From Streptomyces xinghaiensis S187 (GTDB taxonomy: Bacteria > Actinomycetota > Actinomycetes > Streptomycetales > Streptomycetaceae), in assembly GCF_000220705.2 (NCBI RefSeq), contig NZ_CP023202.1, positions 1,054,001 to 1,118,000 on the forward strand: a DNA stretch of 64,000 nt, in the 5' to 3' direction. Position numbers and translations under genes: made by a program. Shown in pieces: positions 27,332-35,756 of the stretch. Every line of letters starts with the position of its first letter. Position 1 is the stretch's first letter. The notes under the pieces are model-generated. The model made no database searches and was not told the DNA's origin. It worked only from the letters and a program-made list of their open reading frames with translations.

Positions 27332-30300
27332 GTGGTTGCTCCGCCCGCAGCGTTCCGCACCGGTCCCACTGCTCTCGTCCGCGCCGTGGCATGGCCCTCG
27401 CTGCCGTTTCCTCCATGCCCTGACCTTGATGACCGCTCGCCCGGTGGTTCGTCTGCCCGTGTGGCGTGGCTACGCGCGGTTTGGGCGGACCAGGACGTCG
27501 CCGAGGCACTCCAGCACTCCAGCCCGGTCCTGGCCGCGCAGGTACGAGCCCTGTGCACAGCCGAGCACCCCGCCCTCCGGGATGTGCAGCGCGCGGCGCT
27601 GTCCGTGGCCCGCTACCTGCTGCGGGCCCAGCGCCGGGCGACACCCTTCGGCCTGTTCGCCGGCGTGGCCACCGCGGAGTTCGGCCCGCACGCGAGGGCC
27701 GACTGGGGTGAGGAGCACGTGGCCGTCGGCCGCGCGGGGGCAGAGTGGCTGGCGGCCCTGGTCGCACGGTTGGAGTCATGCCCGGACCTCCTCGAACGGC
27801 TGCCCGTCGTCATCAACAACACCGTGACGTACCGGGGAGACCGGCTCATCGTGCCGTTCCAGCCCGACGTCCAGGACGACCGGACGCGCGCGGTCGAGGC
27901 TTCTCTGGCTTTGACCGGACCGGTGCGCGCGGTCCTTGCCGCGACCCGACTGCCGATCCGGTTCGGCACCCTCGTGGACAAGCTCCAGGCGGAGTTCCCC
28001 GAGGCAGGTCCCGAGAAGGCGGGGCAATTGCTGACGGAGCTGATCCGGCGGCGGGTGCTGATCACGGGCCTGCACGCTCCGAGCACCGAGGTCGACGCCC
28101 TCGGGTATCTGCTCGGCCAACTCGACGCGATCGACGCCGGACGCCTCGCCCCGGTCGCGGAGACCGTACGCGAACTCCACGCGGTCCGGGCGGGCCTGGA
28201 GGAGTGCACCACGCGCGGCGGCCGGGACAGCGCAGCGGCGCGGATGCGAGACCTCGTCCCCGGCCTGCGTCGTCACCCCATCGCGCTCGACCTCCGCCTG
28301 GACGCGCGGATCGTTCTGCCGGAAGCGGTCGCCCGAGAGATCGAGCGCGCCGCTCTCATCCTGACCCGCTTGAGCATCCGCCCGTACGGGACCGCCGCCT
28401 GGAACGAGTACCACCAGCGGTTCTACGAGCGGTACGGCATCGGCACGATGGTGCCGCTCGCGGAGACCGTGGCGGACAGCGGCACCGGCTATCCCGACGG
28501 TTACCCAGGCGCTCCGGCCGACGCACGCAGGCCCCGCGTCTCCGCTCGGGATGACGCCCTCGTACGGCTGGCTCAGGCCGCCGTGCTCGACGGCCGCGAC
28601 GAAGTGATCCTCACGGACGAACAGATTGAGGCCCTGGACGTGGGTCCCGACGAGCCGCGGCTGCCGCCGCACTTGGAGATCGTGGTGCGGGTGCACGCGG
28701 CCAGCCTGGAGGAGTTGCAGCGCGGGCGGTTCCGGCTTGAGGTCGTGAGCGTGTCCCGTGGCGCCGGCGTCTCCACGGGCCGATTCCTCAGCGCGCTGGC
28801 CCCCGCCGACCGCGAGGCCCTGGTCACAGAGCTTGCCGACCTCCCGGCCGCAGACGGCAACACCATGCCCGCGCAGCTCTCTTTCCCGCCCCTGCTCTCC
28901 GAGAGCGCCCACGTCACCCGCTCCCCACAGGTTCTACCCACCGTGATCAGCCTTCAGGAGCACCGCGCCCCGCAGGACACCATCCTCACCCCGAAGGACT
29001 TGGCTGTGGGGTGCGACGGCCGCCGCATGTACCTCGCCGTCCCCGAGCGAGGCCACCGCGTCGAGGCCGTCGGGATGCACTCGCTGAACCTGCGCACCCA
29101 CACTCCGCCACTGGTGCGGTTCCTCACCGAACTGTCCCGCGCCCAGTGCGCGCAGGTCACCATCTTCGACTGGGGCGCCGCAACGGCGATGCCGTTCCTT
29201 CCACGTCTGCGGTACGGCCGCATCGTGATGGCCCCGGCACGCTGGCGGCTGGAAGCGTCCGAACTGCCCGGCCATGCCCGCCCTCGGGCCGAGTGGGACG
29301 CCGCGCTCAGCGACTGGCGTGCCCGGCGGAGGCGGCCGCGCCGCGTTTACCTCGTAGAGGACGACCGGCGCCTCTTCCTCGACCTCGACGAGGCCGGCCA
29401 CCGTGCGCTCCTGCGCAGACACCTCGACCGGACGCGCCTGGCCGTACTCGTCGAGGCCCCGGAACCAGAGGCGTACGGCTGGTGCGGCGGGCGAGCCCAC
29501 GAGGTCGTGGTGCCACTCAAAGCAACCAGGCCGTCGACATGGCCGCCACTGCCAGCTCCCGGCCGGGCCCGTGCCCTGTCTGCGGCCCAGATGCAGACGC
29601 CTGCCTCTTCGTCGGTTCTTCTGGCTGCCCTCTACGGTGACCCCCGCCGCCAAGACGTCTTGCTCTTCCGGCACCTGCCCGGCCTCCTCGAACAGCTCGG
29701 CAACCCGCCGTGGTGGTTCATCCGCTTCCGCGACCCGGACCAACACCTCCGCGTACGCATCGCCCTCCCCGACCCGGAAGCCTTCGCCGACACGGCCCGA
29801 ACGGTGAGCGCCTGGGCCGACGAGCTGCGAAGCATCGGACTGATGGCCGACCTGCGTTATCCCACCTCCTACCGCGAGATGGGCCGCTGGGGCTCCGGCA
29901 CCGCATGGGAGGCGGCCGAGGAGGTGTTCCGGGCGGACTCGCGCGCCGTCCTGGCCCAGCTCGCGCAGCCACAGCGCCCCGGACTGCGCACGCTGGTTGC
30001 GGCCCACACGGTCGCCATCGCCTCTGCGTTCCTCGGCAGCACCGCAGCCGGTATGCGGTGGCTGATCGACCACATTCCGCCGACAGCCCCCAAACCGGTT
30101 CCACGCCCGCAGTTCACCGAGGCCGTACGGCTCGCCGACCCGAGCGACGACTGGTCAGCCCTGCGTAGCGTCCCGGGCGGAGACGCCATCGTGTCCGGAT
30201 GGGCCGACCGGGAAGCGGCACTCGCCGCGTACCGGCCGCACCTGCCCGGCCCGGACACCCAGGGCATCGCCGTCGACGACGTCCTGACCTCCCTGCTGCA

Positions 30301-30415
30301 CGTTCACTTCGTGCGCCACGTCGCCGTGAACTTCCCGGAGGAAGAGGTGTGCCTCTACCTCGCGCGTGCCGCCGCCCTGGCCTGGACCGCCCGCACCAGG
30401 GGGAGGGCTTCGTGA
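27332..30415 (+). CDS. lanB: Class I lanthipeptide dehydratase (full-length LanB)
   Basis: A 1027-residue enzyme that activates Ser/Thr of the precursor with glutamyl-tRNA and eliminates glutamate to give dehydro-residues. The large N-terminal glutamylation domain (about residues 35-700) includes RYLLRAQRRATPFGLFAGVA, an arginine-rich segment conserved in LanB proteins, and LSIRPYGTAAWNEYHQRFYERYG. The C-terminal SpaB_C/elimination domain (about 740-1015) has PPWWFIRFRDPDQHLRVRI and MADLRYPTSYREMGRWG. Both halves are in one chain, as in classical lantibiotics. GTG 27332 follows GGAGG by 6 bp. The stop overlaps the lanC start. Confidence 0.92.
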   Translation: MVAPPAAFRTGPTALVRAVAWPSLPFPPCPDLDDRSPGGSSARVAWLRAVWADQDVAEALQHSSPVLAAQVRALCTAEHPALRDVQRAALSVARYLLRAQRRATPFGLFAGVATAEFGPHARADWGEEHVAVGRAGAEWLAALVARLESCPDLLERLPVVINNTVTYRGDRLIVPFQPDVQDDRTRAVEASLALTGPVRAVLAATRLPIRFGTLVDKLQAEFPEAGPEKAGQLLTELIRRRVLITGLHAPSTEVDALGYLLGQLDAIDAGRLAPVAETVRELHAVRAGLEECTTRGGRDSAAARMRDLVPGLRRHPIALDLRLDARIVLPEAVAREIERAALILTRLSIRPYGTAAWNEYHQRFYERYGIGTMVPLAETVADSGTGYPDGYPGAPADARRPRVSARDDALVRLAQAAVLDGRDEVILTDEQIEALDVGPDEPRLPPHLEIVVRVHAASLEELQRGRFRLEVVSVSRGAGVSTGRFLSALAPADREALVTELADLPAADGNTMPAQLSFPPLLSESAHVTRSPQVLPTVISLQEHRAPQDTILTPKDLAVGCDGRRMYLAVPERGHRVEAVGMHSLNLRTHTPPLVRFLTELSRAQCAQVTIFDWGAATAMPFLPRLRYGRIVMAPARWRLEASELPGHARPRAEWDAALSDWRARRRRPRRVYLVEDDRRLFLDLDEAGHRALLRRHLDRTRLAVLVEAPEPEAYGWCGGRAHEVVVPLKATRPSTWPPLPAPGRARALSAAQMQTPASSSVLLAALYGDPRRQDVLLFRHLPGLLEQLGNPPWWFIRFRDPDQHLRVRIALPDPEAFADTARTVSAWADELRSIGLMADLRYPTSYREMGRWGSGTAWEAAEEVFRADSRAVLAQLAQPQRPGLRTLVAAHTVAIASAFLGSTAAGMRWLIDHIPPTAPKPVPRPQFTEAVRLADPSDDWSALRSVPGGDAIVSGWADREAALAAYRPHLPGPDTQGIAVDDVLTSLLHVHFVRHVAVNFPEEEVCLYLARAAALAWTARTRGRAS

Positions 30416-31686
30416 CCGCCTACCCCGCGCTCGGCCTGGTCGACGCCATCGCCGCTCAGCTCGCCGACCCCGACACCGTGCCCCTCGGCTCCAGGACTCT
30501 GTCCTCGGACCGGCAGCACCTCGCCTACGGCCCGCCCGGAATCGCGCTCCTGCACGTCGAGCTGGCCGCGAACGGCCTCGGCCCGTGGCACCGCGCCCAC
30601 TACTGGCTCACCGCCGCCTCCCGGCAGCCGCTCACCAGCGGCTCGGACAGCCACCCGTTCTACGGAGTGCCCGCCTTCGCCCACGCCCTGAGCTGTGCCG
30701 CCGACCACCTTCCCGGCTCCTACCAGCGCGCCCTCGACGCGATGGACGGACAGATCGCAGTCGACGTCGGACGCCGTCTCGACGCCGCGCACCGCCGCAT
30801 CGACGCCGGACGCCTGCCGCAGCTCGCCGAGTTCGACGTCATCCGGGGCCTCACTGGATACGGCGCCTATCTACTGCGCCGAAACCCCGGCAGCTCCACG
30901 ATGCGCGCCGTTCTCGACTACTGCGTGCGGCTCACCGAACCGATCACCCACCACGGCGAGACCCTGCCGGGCTGGTGGGCGGAGACCGGGCCCTCGGGCA
31001 GTCCGGACGACCGATTCCCTGGCGGGCACGCCAACACCGGTATGGCGCACGGCATCGGCGGCGTGCTCGCCCTCCTGGCCCTCGCCGCTCGGAACGGCTC
31101 CGTCATCGATGGCCACCATGCAGCATTGCGCACCATCCTGGCCTGGCTGGACCGTTGGAAGGAGAAGGCCGACGGCGGGCCGGTCTGGCCGTACTGGGTC
31201 ACTCAGGGCGAGCTGCGCAGGGGGGGTCTCGTCCCCTCCGCGCCCCGGCGGCCCTCCTGGTGCTACGGCACCGCCGGCCTCGCCCGCGCCCAGCAACTTG
31301 CCGCGCTCGCCCTCGGCGATACCAGCCGCCAGATCGACGCGGAGAACGCGCTCGTGGCCGCCCTCACCGACCTCGAACAGCTGAAGACCACGACGGACAA
31401 CGGCCTCTGCCACGGGTTCGCCGGCCTCGCCCACACTGCCACGCGTACGGCCGACGATGCCCACCCCTCGACCGCGGGAAGACTCCGCGCCGCGATCCCG
31501 GCCCTCCTGGCTGCGGTCACCCCTCCGGGCACCGACCCCGAACTCATGGCCACGGCGCTCATCCAGGACGAGAAAGACGGACCCGGCCTGCTCGACGGCG
31601 CCGCCGGCACAGCCCTGGCCCTCCTCGCGCCCAGCACCGCAGCACCACCCCAGTCCGCCTGGGACGCATGCCTCCTCATCTCTTGA
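30412..31686 (+). CDS. lanC: Lanthionine cyclase LanC
   Basis: A 424-residue cyclase that joins cysteine thiols to dehydro-residues. The toroid helices alternate with Gly-rich turns (GIALLHVEL, NTGMAHGIGGVLALLAL). The zinc site is intact: Cys in PSWCYGTAGLA and Cys-His in GLCHGFAGLAHT. GTG 30412 overlaps the lanB stop (GTGA), so translation is coupled. Length is normal. Confidence 0.92.
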   Translation: MTAYPALGLVDAIAAQLADPDTVPLGSRTLSSDRQHLAYGPPGIALLHVELAANGLGPWHRAHYWLTAASRQPLTSGSDSHPFYGVPAFAHALSCAADHLPGSYQRALDAMDGQIAVDVGRRLDAAHRRIDAGRLPQLAEFDVIRGLTGYGAYLLRRNPGSSTMRAVLDYCVRLTEPITHHGETLPGWWAETGPSGSPDDRFPGGHANTGMAHGIGGVLALLALAARNGSVIDGHHAALRTILAWLDRWKEKADGGPVWPYWVTQGELRRGGLVPSAPRRPSWCYGTAGLARAQQLAALALGDTSRQIDAENALVAALTDLEQLKTTTDNGLCHGFAGLAHTATRTADDAHPSTAGRLRAAIPALLAAVTPPGTDPELMATALIQDEKDGPGLLDGAAGTALALLAPSTAAPPQSAWDACLLIS

Positions 31687-31707
31687 TCCACCGACCGAAG
31701 GACCGCT

Positions 31708-33789
31708 ATGCCTCCCGACCGCTGGCAGCAGCACAACATCACCTTCTTCGACCGCGAGAGTGCCCGGCGCACCATCGCCGAACGCGTCGGCCCCGCCCTG
31801 ATCCAGGCCGAGACCGACGGGCAGCTCACCAGCTGGTGGTTCATGAACAAGCAGCCCTGGCCGTTGCGTTACCTCGCCGGCAAGCCCTCACCAGCAATTG
31901 AGTCGCTCCTGAGCGATCTCATCGGCGACGGCGTGGCCGTGTCGTGTCTGCCCGGCATCTACGAGCCCGAGACCGACACGTTCGGCGGACCCGAGGCCAT
32001 GGATGCAGCCCACGAACTGTTCCACAGCGACTCCCGTCACCTGCTCACCTACCAGCCGAACCCGATGCACTTGGGACGTCGGGAGAGCGCCGTCCTGCTG
32101 GCGAGCGTCATGATGCGCGGTGCTGGACTCGACTGGTTCGAACAGGGTGACGTATGGGCGAAGGTCGCAGCTCTTCGACCGGCCACCGCTCCACAACCAC
32201 CCGAACGAGCCGCCGAACTGACTCCGGCCATGCGGAAGCTCATGACCGCTGACGCCTACAGCGTCTGCCGCCTGGGCGGCCCACTCCACGCTCACCAGGA
32301 ATGGGTGACCGCCTTCGAACAGGCCGGCGCCACGCTCGCCGAACTCGCAGGCTGCGGCGCCCTCACCCGTGGCCTGCGTGCCGTCATTGCCCACCACGTG
32401 ATCTTCCACGCCAACCGCGCCGGTCTCCTCCGGGACGACCAGAGCGCCCTGTCCCACATCGCACGAGAGGTAGTCATGGGAACGAGTGACCACACCGAGT
32501 CGCCCACCGAGGCAACGGCCGACATCGATAGCGTCGGCGCGGTGAACACCGACACGATCACCACCCCTACAGCGGGCGCCGAGCGCCTCCGCAACGCCCT
32601 GGTCGAACAGCTCCGCGCGGACGGGCACGCCCGCACGCCCGCCGTCGAAGCCGCGTTGCGGACCGTGCCCCGCCACGTGTTCGTGCCCGAGGCGTCCCTC
32701 GAAGACGCCTACGCCAACGCACCGGTGCACATCAAGTACGACACCGACGGCACGTCCATCTCCTGCGCCTCCCAACCGGGCGTCGTCGCCCTCATGCTGG
32801 ACCAGCTGGACGCCCAGCCCGGCGAGCGCATCCTCGAACTCGGTGCCGGCACCGGCTACAACGCCGGTCTGCTCGCCCACCTGGTCGGCGAGAACGGACA
32901 CGTGACCACCCTCGACGTTGACGACGACCTCGTGGAGGGTGCCCGCACGCACTTCGCCGCCGCCGGGATCACCAACGTCGAGGCCGTGACCCGCGACGGG
33001 GCGCTCGGCTACGCCGAAGGAGCGCCGTACGACCGGATCATCGCCACCGTCGGCGCGCACGGCGTACCGCACGCCTGGCTGCAGCAGCTCGCACCCGGCG
33101 GCCGGCTCCTCGTCCCCCAGCGCCTCAAGGGCACCGTCTCCCGCTCCATCGCCTATGAGCAGCGCGACGGCCGATGGGCGTCCCTCGGCAGCGAGATGAA
33201 CACCTTCATGCCGCTTCGGCGGGGCATCGCTGACGACGACCGCCGAGTGATCCCGCTCAGCACGGACGGCGCCGTACGACTCCAGGCCCCCGCCGGGCTC
33301 AGCATCGACGCCGACGCCCTCGCAGGTGTACTTGACCAGCCGCGCACCGAGGAGTGGACCGGCATGACGGTCCGCGCCATGGAGTCGCCGGAGTGGATGG
33401 AACTGTTCGTCACCTGCTCCCTGCCCTCCGGTCTGATCCGGATGCTGTTCCCCCAGAGTGCCAAGGGCACTCTGCTCACGGAGGACCCGTACCCCTCGTC
33501 GACCGCGGTCGTCGACAAGGGTTCCGTCACCTACCTCGCCCGGCGCGTGAGCAAGGAGAAGACCCCCGAGGGCGGCAAGCTCTGGGAGTTCGGCGTCATC
33601 GGCCACGGCCCCGGCAGCGACGAGCTGGCCGCGAAGGTCGCCGACTCCATCCGCACCTGGGATCGCGACTACCGCGACCGCGAGGCCACGTTCAAAATCC
33701 AGCCTCTCGACGCCCCCGAGATCGAGCAGCGCCCCGGTCTCTTCGCCCTCGACACCCCGCTGAACCGCATCGTCGTCGACTGGCGATGA
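31708..33789 (+). CDS. FxLD-system methyltransferase fused to a SpaB_C-like domain
   Basis: A 693-residue fusion. Residues 1-250 resemble the thiopeptide-type/SpaB_C domain (WQQHNITFFDRESARRT, QLTSWWFMNKQPWPLRY). A low-complexity Thr/Asp-rich linker follows (about 255-290). Residues 290-500 are a protein-L-isoaspartate methyltransferase domain with HVFVPEASLEDAYAN, SAM motif LELGAGTGYN and ATVGAHGVPHAW; the last 190 residues match no domain I know. PIMT-like enzymes of this type methylate an aspartate in class I lanthipeptides, giving an aspartimide and then isoaspartate. An internal ATG at 32476 has GAGAGG 5 bp before it, so a separate methyltransferase chain could also be made. Confidence 0.82.
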   Translation: MPPDRWQQHNITFFDRESARRTIAERVGPALIQAETDGQLTSWWFMNKQPWPLRYLAGKPSPAIESLLSDLIGDGVAVSCLPGIYEPETDTFGGPEAMDAAHELFHSDSRHLLTYQPNPMHLGRRESAVLLASVMMRGAGLDWFEQGDVWAKVAALRPATAPQPPERAAELTPAMRKLMTADAYSVCRLGGPLHAHQEWVTAFEQAGATLAELAGCGALTRGLRAVIAHHVIFHANRAGLLRDDQSALSHIAREVVMGTSDHTESPTEATADIDSVGAVNTDTITTPTAGAERLRNALVEQLRADGHARTPAVEAALRTVPRHVFVPEASLEDAYANAPVHIKYDTDGTSISCASQPGVVALMLDQLDAQPGERILELGAGTGYNAGLLAHLVGENGHVTTLDVDDDLVEGARTHFAAAGITNVEAVTRDGALGYAEGAPYDRIIATVGAHGVPHAWLQQLAPGGRLLVPQRLKGTVSRSIAYEQRDGRWASLGSEMNTFMPLRRGIADDDRRVIPLSTDGAVRLQAPAGLSIDADALAGVLDQPRTEEWTGMTVRAMESPEWMELFVTCSLPSGLIRMLFPQSAKGTLLTEDPYPSSTAVVDKGSVTYLARRVSKEKTPEGGKLWEFGVIGHGPGSDELAAKVADSIRTWDRDYRDREATFKIQPLDAPEIEQRPGLFALDTPLNRIVVDWR

Positions 33790-33878
33790 CGCCCCACGCG
33801 TAGCGGACGGCGCCCGTCGGCACACGGCTTGCGGGCACCGTCGCTTCAGCAGTCCTCACTCTCGACCCCGGGGGATCC

Positions 33879-35012
33879 ATGGACCCGCACGGCCCCATAG
33901 CCCAGCGCTTCCCGCTCGTCGCACGATTCCGCCCCGCCTGCCTGCCCCTGCCTGCACGCGTAAGGGCACTCGTCGATCTGGCCGACACTGCGGTGGAACA
34001 GACCGACCAGGGGCTCGCATCGGCCGTCTACAACCAGGCCGCGCTCATCGCCTCCGACCTCGACCTCCCCGACCTCGCCCGCGAGATGTGCCACCAGCAC
34101 GCCGCCGCCTACCTCCACGCCTGCCCCCTCCCCGGCATGAGCGCGATCCGAGGACTGGAACCGGTCGTCAACCTGGCCCGCCTCCAGATCCGCGCCGGCC
34201 GCGCAGATGAGGGGCGTCAGCGACTGCTCGACCTGCACAAGGCCGTTGAGGCCGGAACAACCGTCCGGTTCGAGGGCATCAACGTACCTGCGGACCTGAC
34301 TGCGACCGGGGAAGACCGCCAGGAGGTTCGCGCATGGCTGTGGCGTGTCCTCCTCGCAGACGGCACGCGCACCCTCACCACCGAGGGGCGATGGGCCGAG
34401 GCGCTGACGCACATCGAAGCCCACCATGGCATCGGAAAGCGGATGCTCGACGGTCGGCAGGTCGCCGTGCTCGCCGCCCTCGCTGCGGGTGACACCGCGT
34501 GGGCATCTGACCTCCTTGCCGACACGATGCCCGGCGATCCGTGGGAGCAAGCCGTCACGGCATGCCTGACCGTTCTATGCCGCCGCGACGCCGGGCAGCC
34601 GATCGACGGCCATCTGGCGGACGTGGTGACGGCCTACCTCGGACGGAAGACCGAACCTGGGATGACCGTCTTCGATACCCGGCTCGGACTAACGGTCCTC
34701 GACGCGATCGGTTCCGCCGAGGCGCTCGCCGCGCACCGCATCGTCGAGGATCTCCACCGCAGGACGACGGACGCCGAAGACGGCTACGCGGCCCGCGAGA
34801 ACTTGGCCCATCCTCTGTTCACCGAGATCGCCACGGACCGGCAAGTGCAGGACTGTCGCGCGCTGGTGCGCGCCTGCGCCCTCGGCGCTGGAACCCTCCC
34901 GGACGAGCTGCGAGGAGAACTGACGGCGGCTCTGCAAGCCAGCGATAGCGTGATCCGGGAAAGCGTCGTGCGTTCCTCCGATCTCGAAGGAACGCAACCC
35001 CTGCGGTTCTGA
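33879..35012 (+). CDS. Helical-repeat hypothetical protein at the end of the lanthipeptide operon
   Basis: A 377-residue protein without recognisable catalytic motifs. It is helical with alanine-rich pairs (ALIASDLDLPDLAREMCHQH, VNLARLQIRAGRADEGRQR) reminiscent of TPR or other solenoid repeats. ATG 33879 has GGGGGA upstream and lies 89 bp after the methyltransferase stop, so it probably belongs to the operon. Association with FxLD clusters would suggest a regulatory or chaperone role, but that is inference. The hairpin at 35072-35101 ends it. Confidence 0.6.
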   Translation: MDPHGPIAQRFPLVARFRPACLPLPARVRALVDLADTAVEQTDQGLASAVYNQAALIASDLDLPDLAREMCHQHAAAYLHACPLPGMSAIRGLEPVVNLARLQIRAGRADEGRQRLLDLHKAVEAGTTVRFEGINVPADLTATGEDRQEVRAWLWRVLLADGTRTLTTEGRWAEALTHIEAHHGIGKRMLDGRQVAVLAALAAGDTAWASDLLADTMPGDPWEQAVTACLTVLCRRDAGQPIDGHLADVVTAYLGRKTEPGMTVFDTRLGLTVLDAIGSAEALAAHRIVEDLHRRTTDAEDGYAARENLAHPLFTEIATDRQVQDCRALVRACALGAGTLPDELRGELTAALQASDSVIRESVVRSSDLEGTQPLRF

Positions 35013-35071
35013 CGGTGTCGACCATCGACCCCGCCCGCGACTACCAGCCCCAGCACCCCACCAACACGACG

Positions 35072-35101
35072 AAACCCCCGAACCCGTAGGTTCGAGGGTT
35101 T
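35072..35101 (+). terminator. Terminator of the lanthipeptide operon
   Basis: AAACCCCCGAACC pairs with GGTTCGAGGGTTT around a CGTA loop; 12 of 13 pairs match. The right arm ends in a short T run. Confidence 0.7.
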
Positions 35102-35117
35102 CCGATGTCTTGAGACA
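35102..35117. repeat. Right copy of the 16-bp inverted repeat
   Basis: CCGATGTCTTGAGACA, exact inverse of 23541-23556, 5 bp from the right attachment repeat. Confidence 0.55.
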
Positions 35118-35122
35118 TCACA

Positions 35123-35137
35123 CCGTAGCGGGGACAG
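35123..35137. repeat. Right attachment-site repeat, within the tRNA 3' end
   Basis: CCGTAGCGGGGACAG, identical to 23498-23512. Bases 35126-35137 are the 3' end of the tRNA-fMet gene. Confidence 0.7.
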
Positions 35138-35199
35138 GATTTGAACCTGCGACCTCTGGGTTATGAGCCCAGCGAGCTACCGAGCTGCTCCACCCCGCG
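35126..35199 (-). tRNA. Initiator tRNA-fMet (anticodon CAU)
   Basis: A 74-nt gene without an encoded CCA. Cloverleaf: acceptor stem with a C1-U72 mismatch (initiator feature), D arm AGCAGCTCGGTAGCT, anticodon stem CTGGG/CCCAG with the three G-C pairs unique to initiators, anticodon CAU at 35165-35163, T arm ending in GTTCAAATC. It is the integration target of the island; the 3' end is regenerated by the attachment repeat. Confidence 0.93.
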
Positions 35200-35250
35200 T
35201 CGTTGGACCCGACTCTACGCGGTGCGGGCCCCTGGGCAAAATCGGTGACG

Positions 35251-35288
35251 CGGCCCGCACCGGCCCGGTCCTCCGCCGGTGCGGGCCG
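35251..35288 (-). terminator. Terminator of the WhiB gene
   Basis: A perfect 14-bp stem (35251-35264 with 35275-35288) 7 bp beyond the WhiB-like stop. Confidence 0.7.
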
Positions 35289-35294
35289 CGGTCG

Positions 35295-35576
35295 TCAGGA
35301 CGTACCGCTGCCGCCGCTTCTGCGGGACTTGCGCAGCCGGCGCCGCTCCTTCTCGGAGAGACCTCCCCAGACGCCGAACCGCTCGTCGTTCTCCAGGGCG
35401 TACTCCAGGCACTCCACCCGTTCCTCACACGCCCGGCAGACCTGCTTGGCCTCCCGGGTGGAGCCGCCGGGGACCGGAAAGAAGAAGTCGGGCCCGGTCT
35501 GCGCGCACAGCGCGCGCTCCCGCCAGCCGGAAGCGTGCTCCGCCGGCCCGATGAACTCGATCAACATGCAGGTCAT
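35295..35576 (-). CDS. WhiB-family iron-sulphur transcription factor
   Basis: A 93-residue protein. The four cluster-binding cysteines are C24, C47, C50 and C56 (CxxC plus C at the usual spacing). The GVWGG turn is at residues 68-72, and a basic tail (KERRRLRKSRR) contacts DNA. The segment WRERALCAQT and the C-terminal half resemble WhiB itself more than WblC or WblE. These proteins partner with the principal sigma factor to control development or stress genes. ATG 35576 or 35567 could be the start. Confidence 0.9.
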   Translation of the reverse strand: MTCMLIEFIGPAEHASGWRERALCAQTGPDFFFPVPGGSTREAKQVCRACEERVECLEYALENDERFGVWGGLSEKERRRLRKSRRSGGSGTS

Positions 35577-35756
35577 GCTGGTGCGGGCGGATCAACGTTC
35601 GCTGAACGAGAGGTCAACGCGCCCGCGCCCGGCTCCTGTTGGCGCGGCGCCCTGCCCGGCTCACCGACCCGCGTGGGAGGTTACCGGCCCGGACACGGCG
35701 CTCCGCGCCGGTGCGCCGCCTCGGCGCGTCGGCCCGCGCGCCGCCCCGGGGCCGGG

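Larger units (their letters stand above)
23498..35137. mobile_element. tRNA-fMet-integrated genomic island carrying an FxLD lanthipeptide cluster
   Basis: An 11.6-kb segment bounded by a 15-bp direct repeat (CCGTAGCGGGGACAG). The right copy overlaps the 3' end of the tRNA-fMet gene, the usual target of tyrosine integrases. The contents are a transposase remnant, a GNAT enzyme, a TPR regulator, an anti-sigma-like ATPase, small proteins and a lanthipeptide operon. No integrase, excisionase, replication or transfer gene is recognisable. It is either a cargo relic of an integrative element or an element mobilised in trans. The surrounding genes (desaturase to the left, tRNA and WhiB to the right) read as contiguous core genome. 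Confidence 0.7.

Noticed and set aside
23541..35117. Island as a simple composite transposon
   Set aside because: Only one transposase fragment exists and the tRNA-derived direct repeats explain the ends better; the inverted repeats are reported as a separate puzzle.
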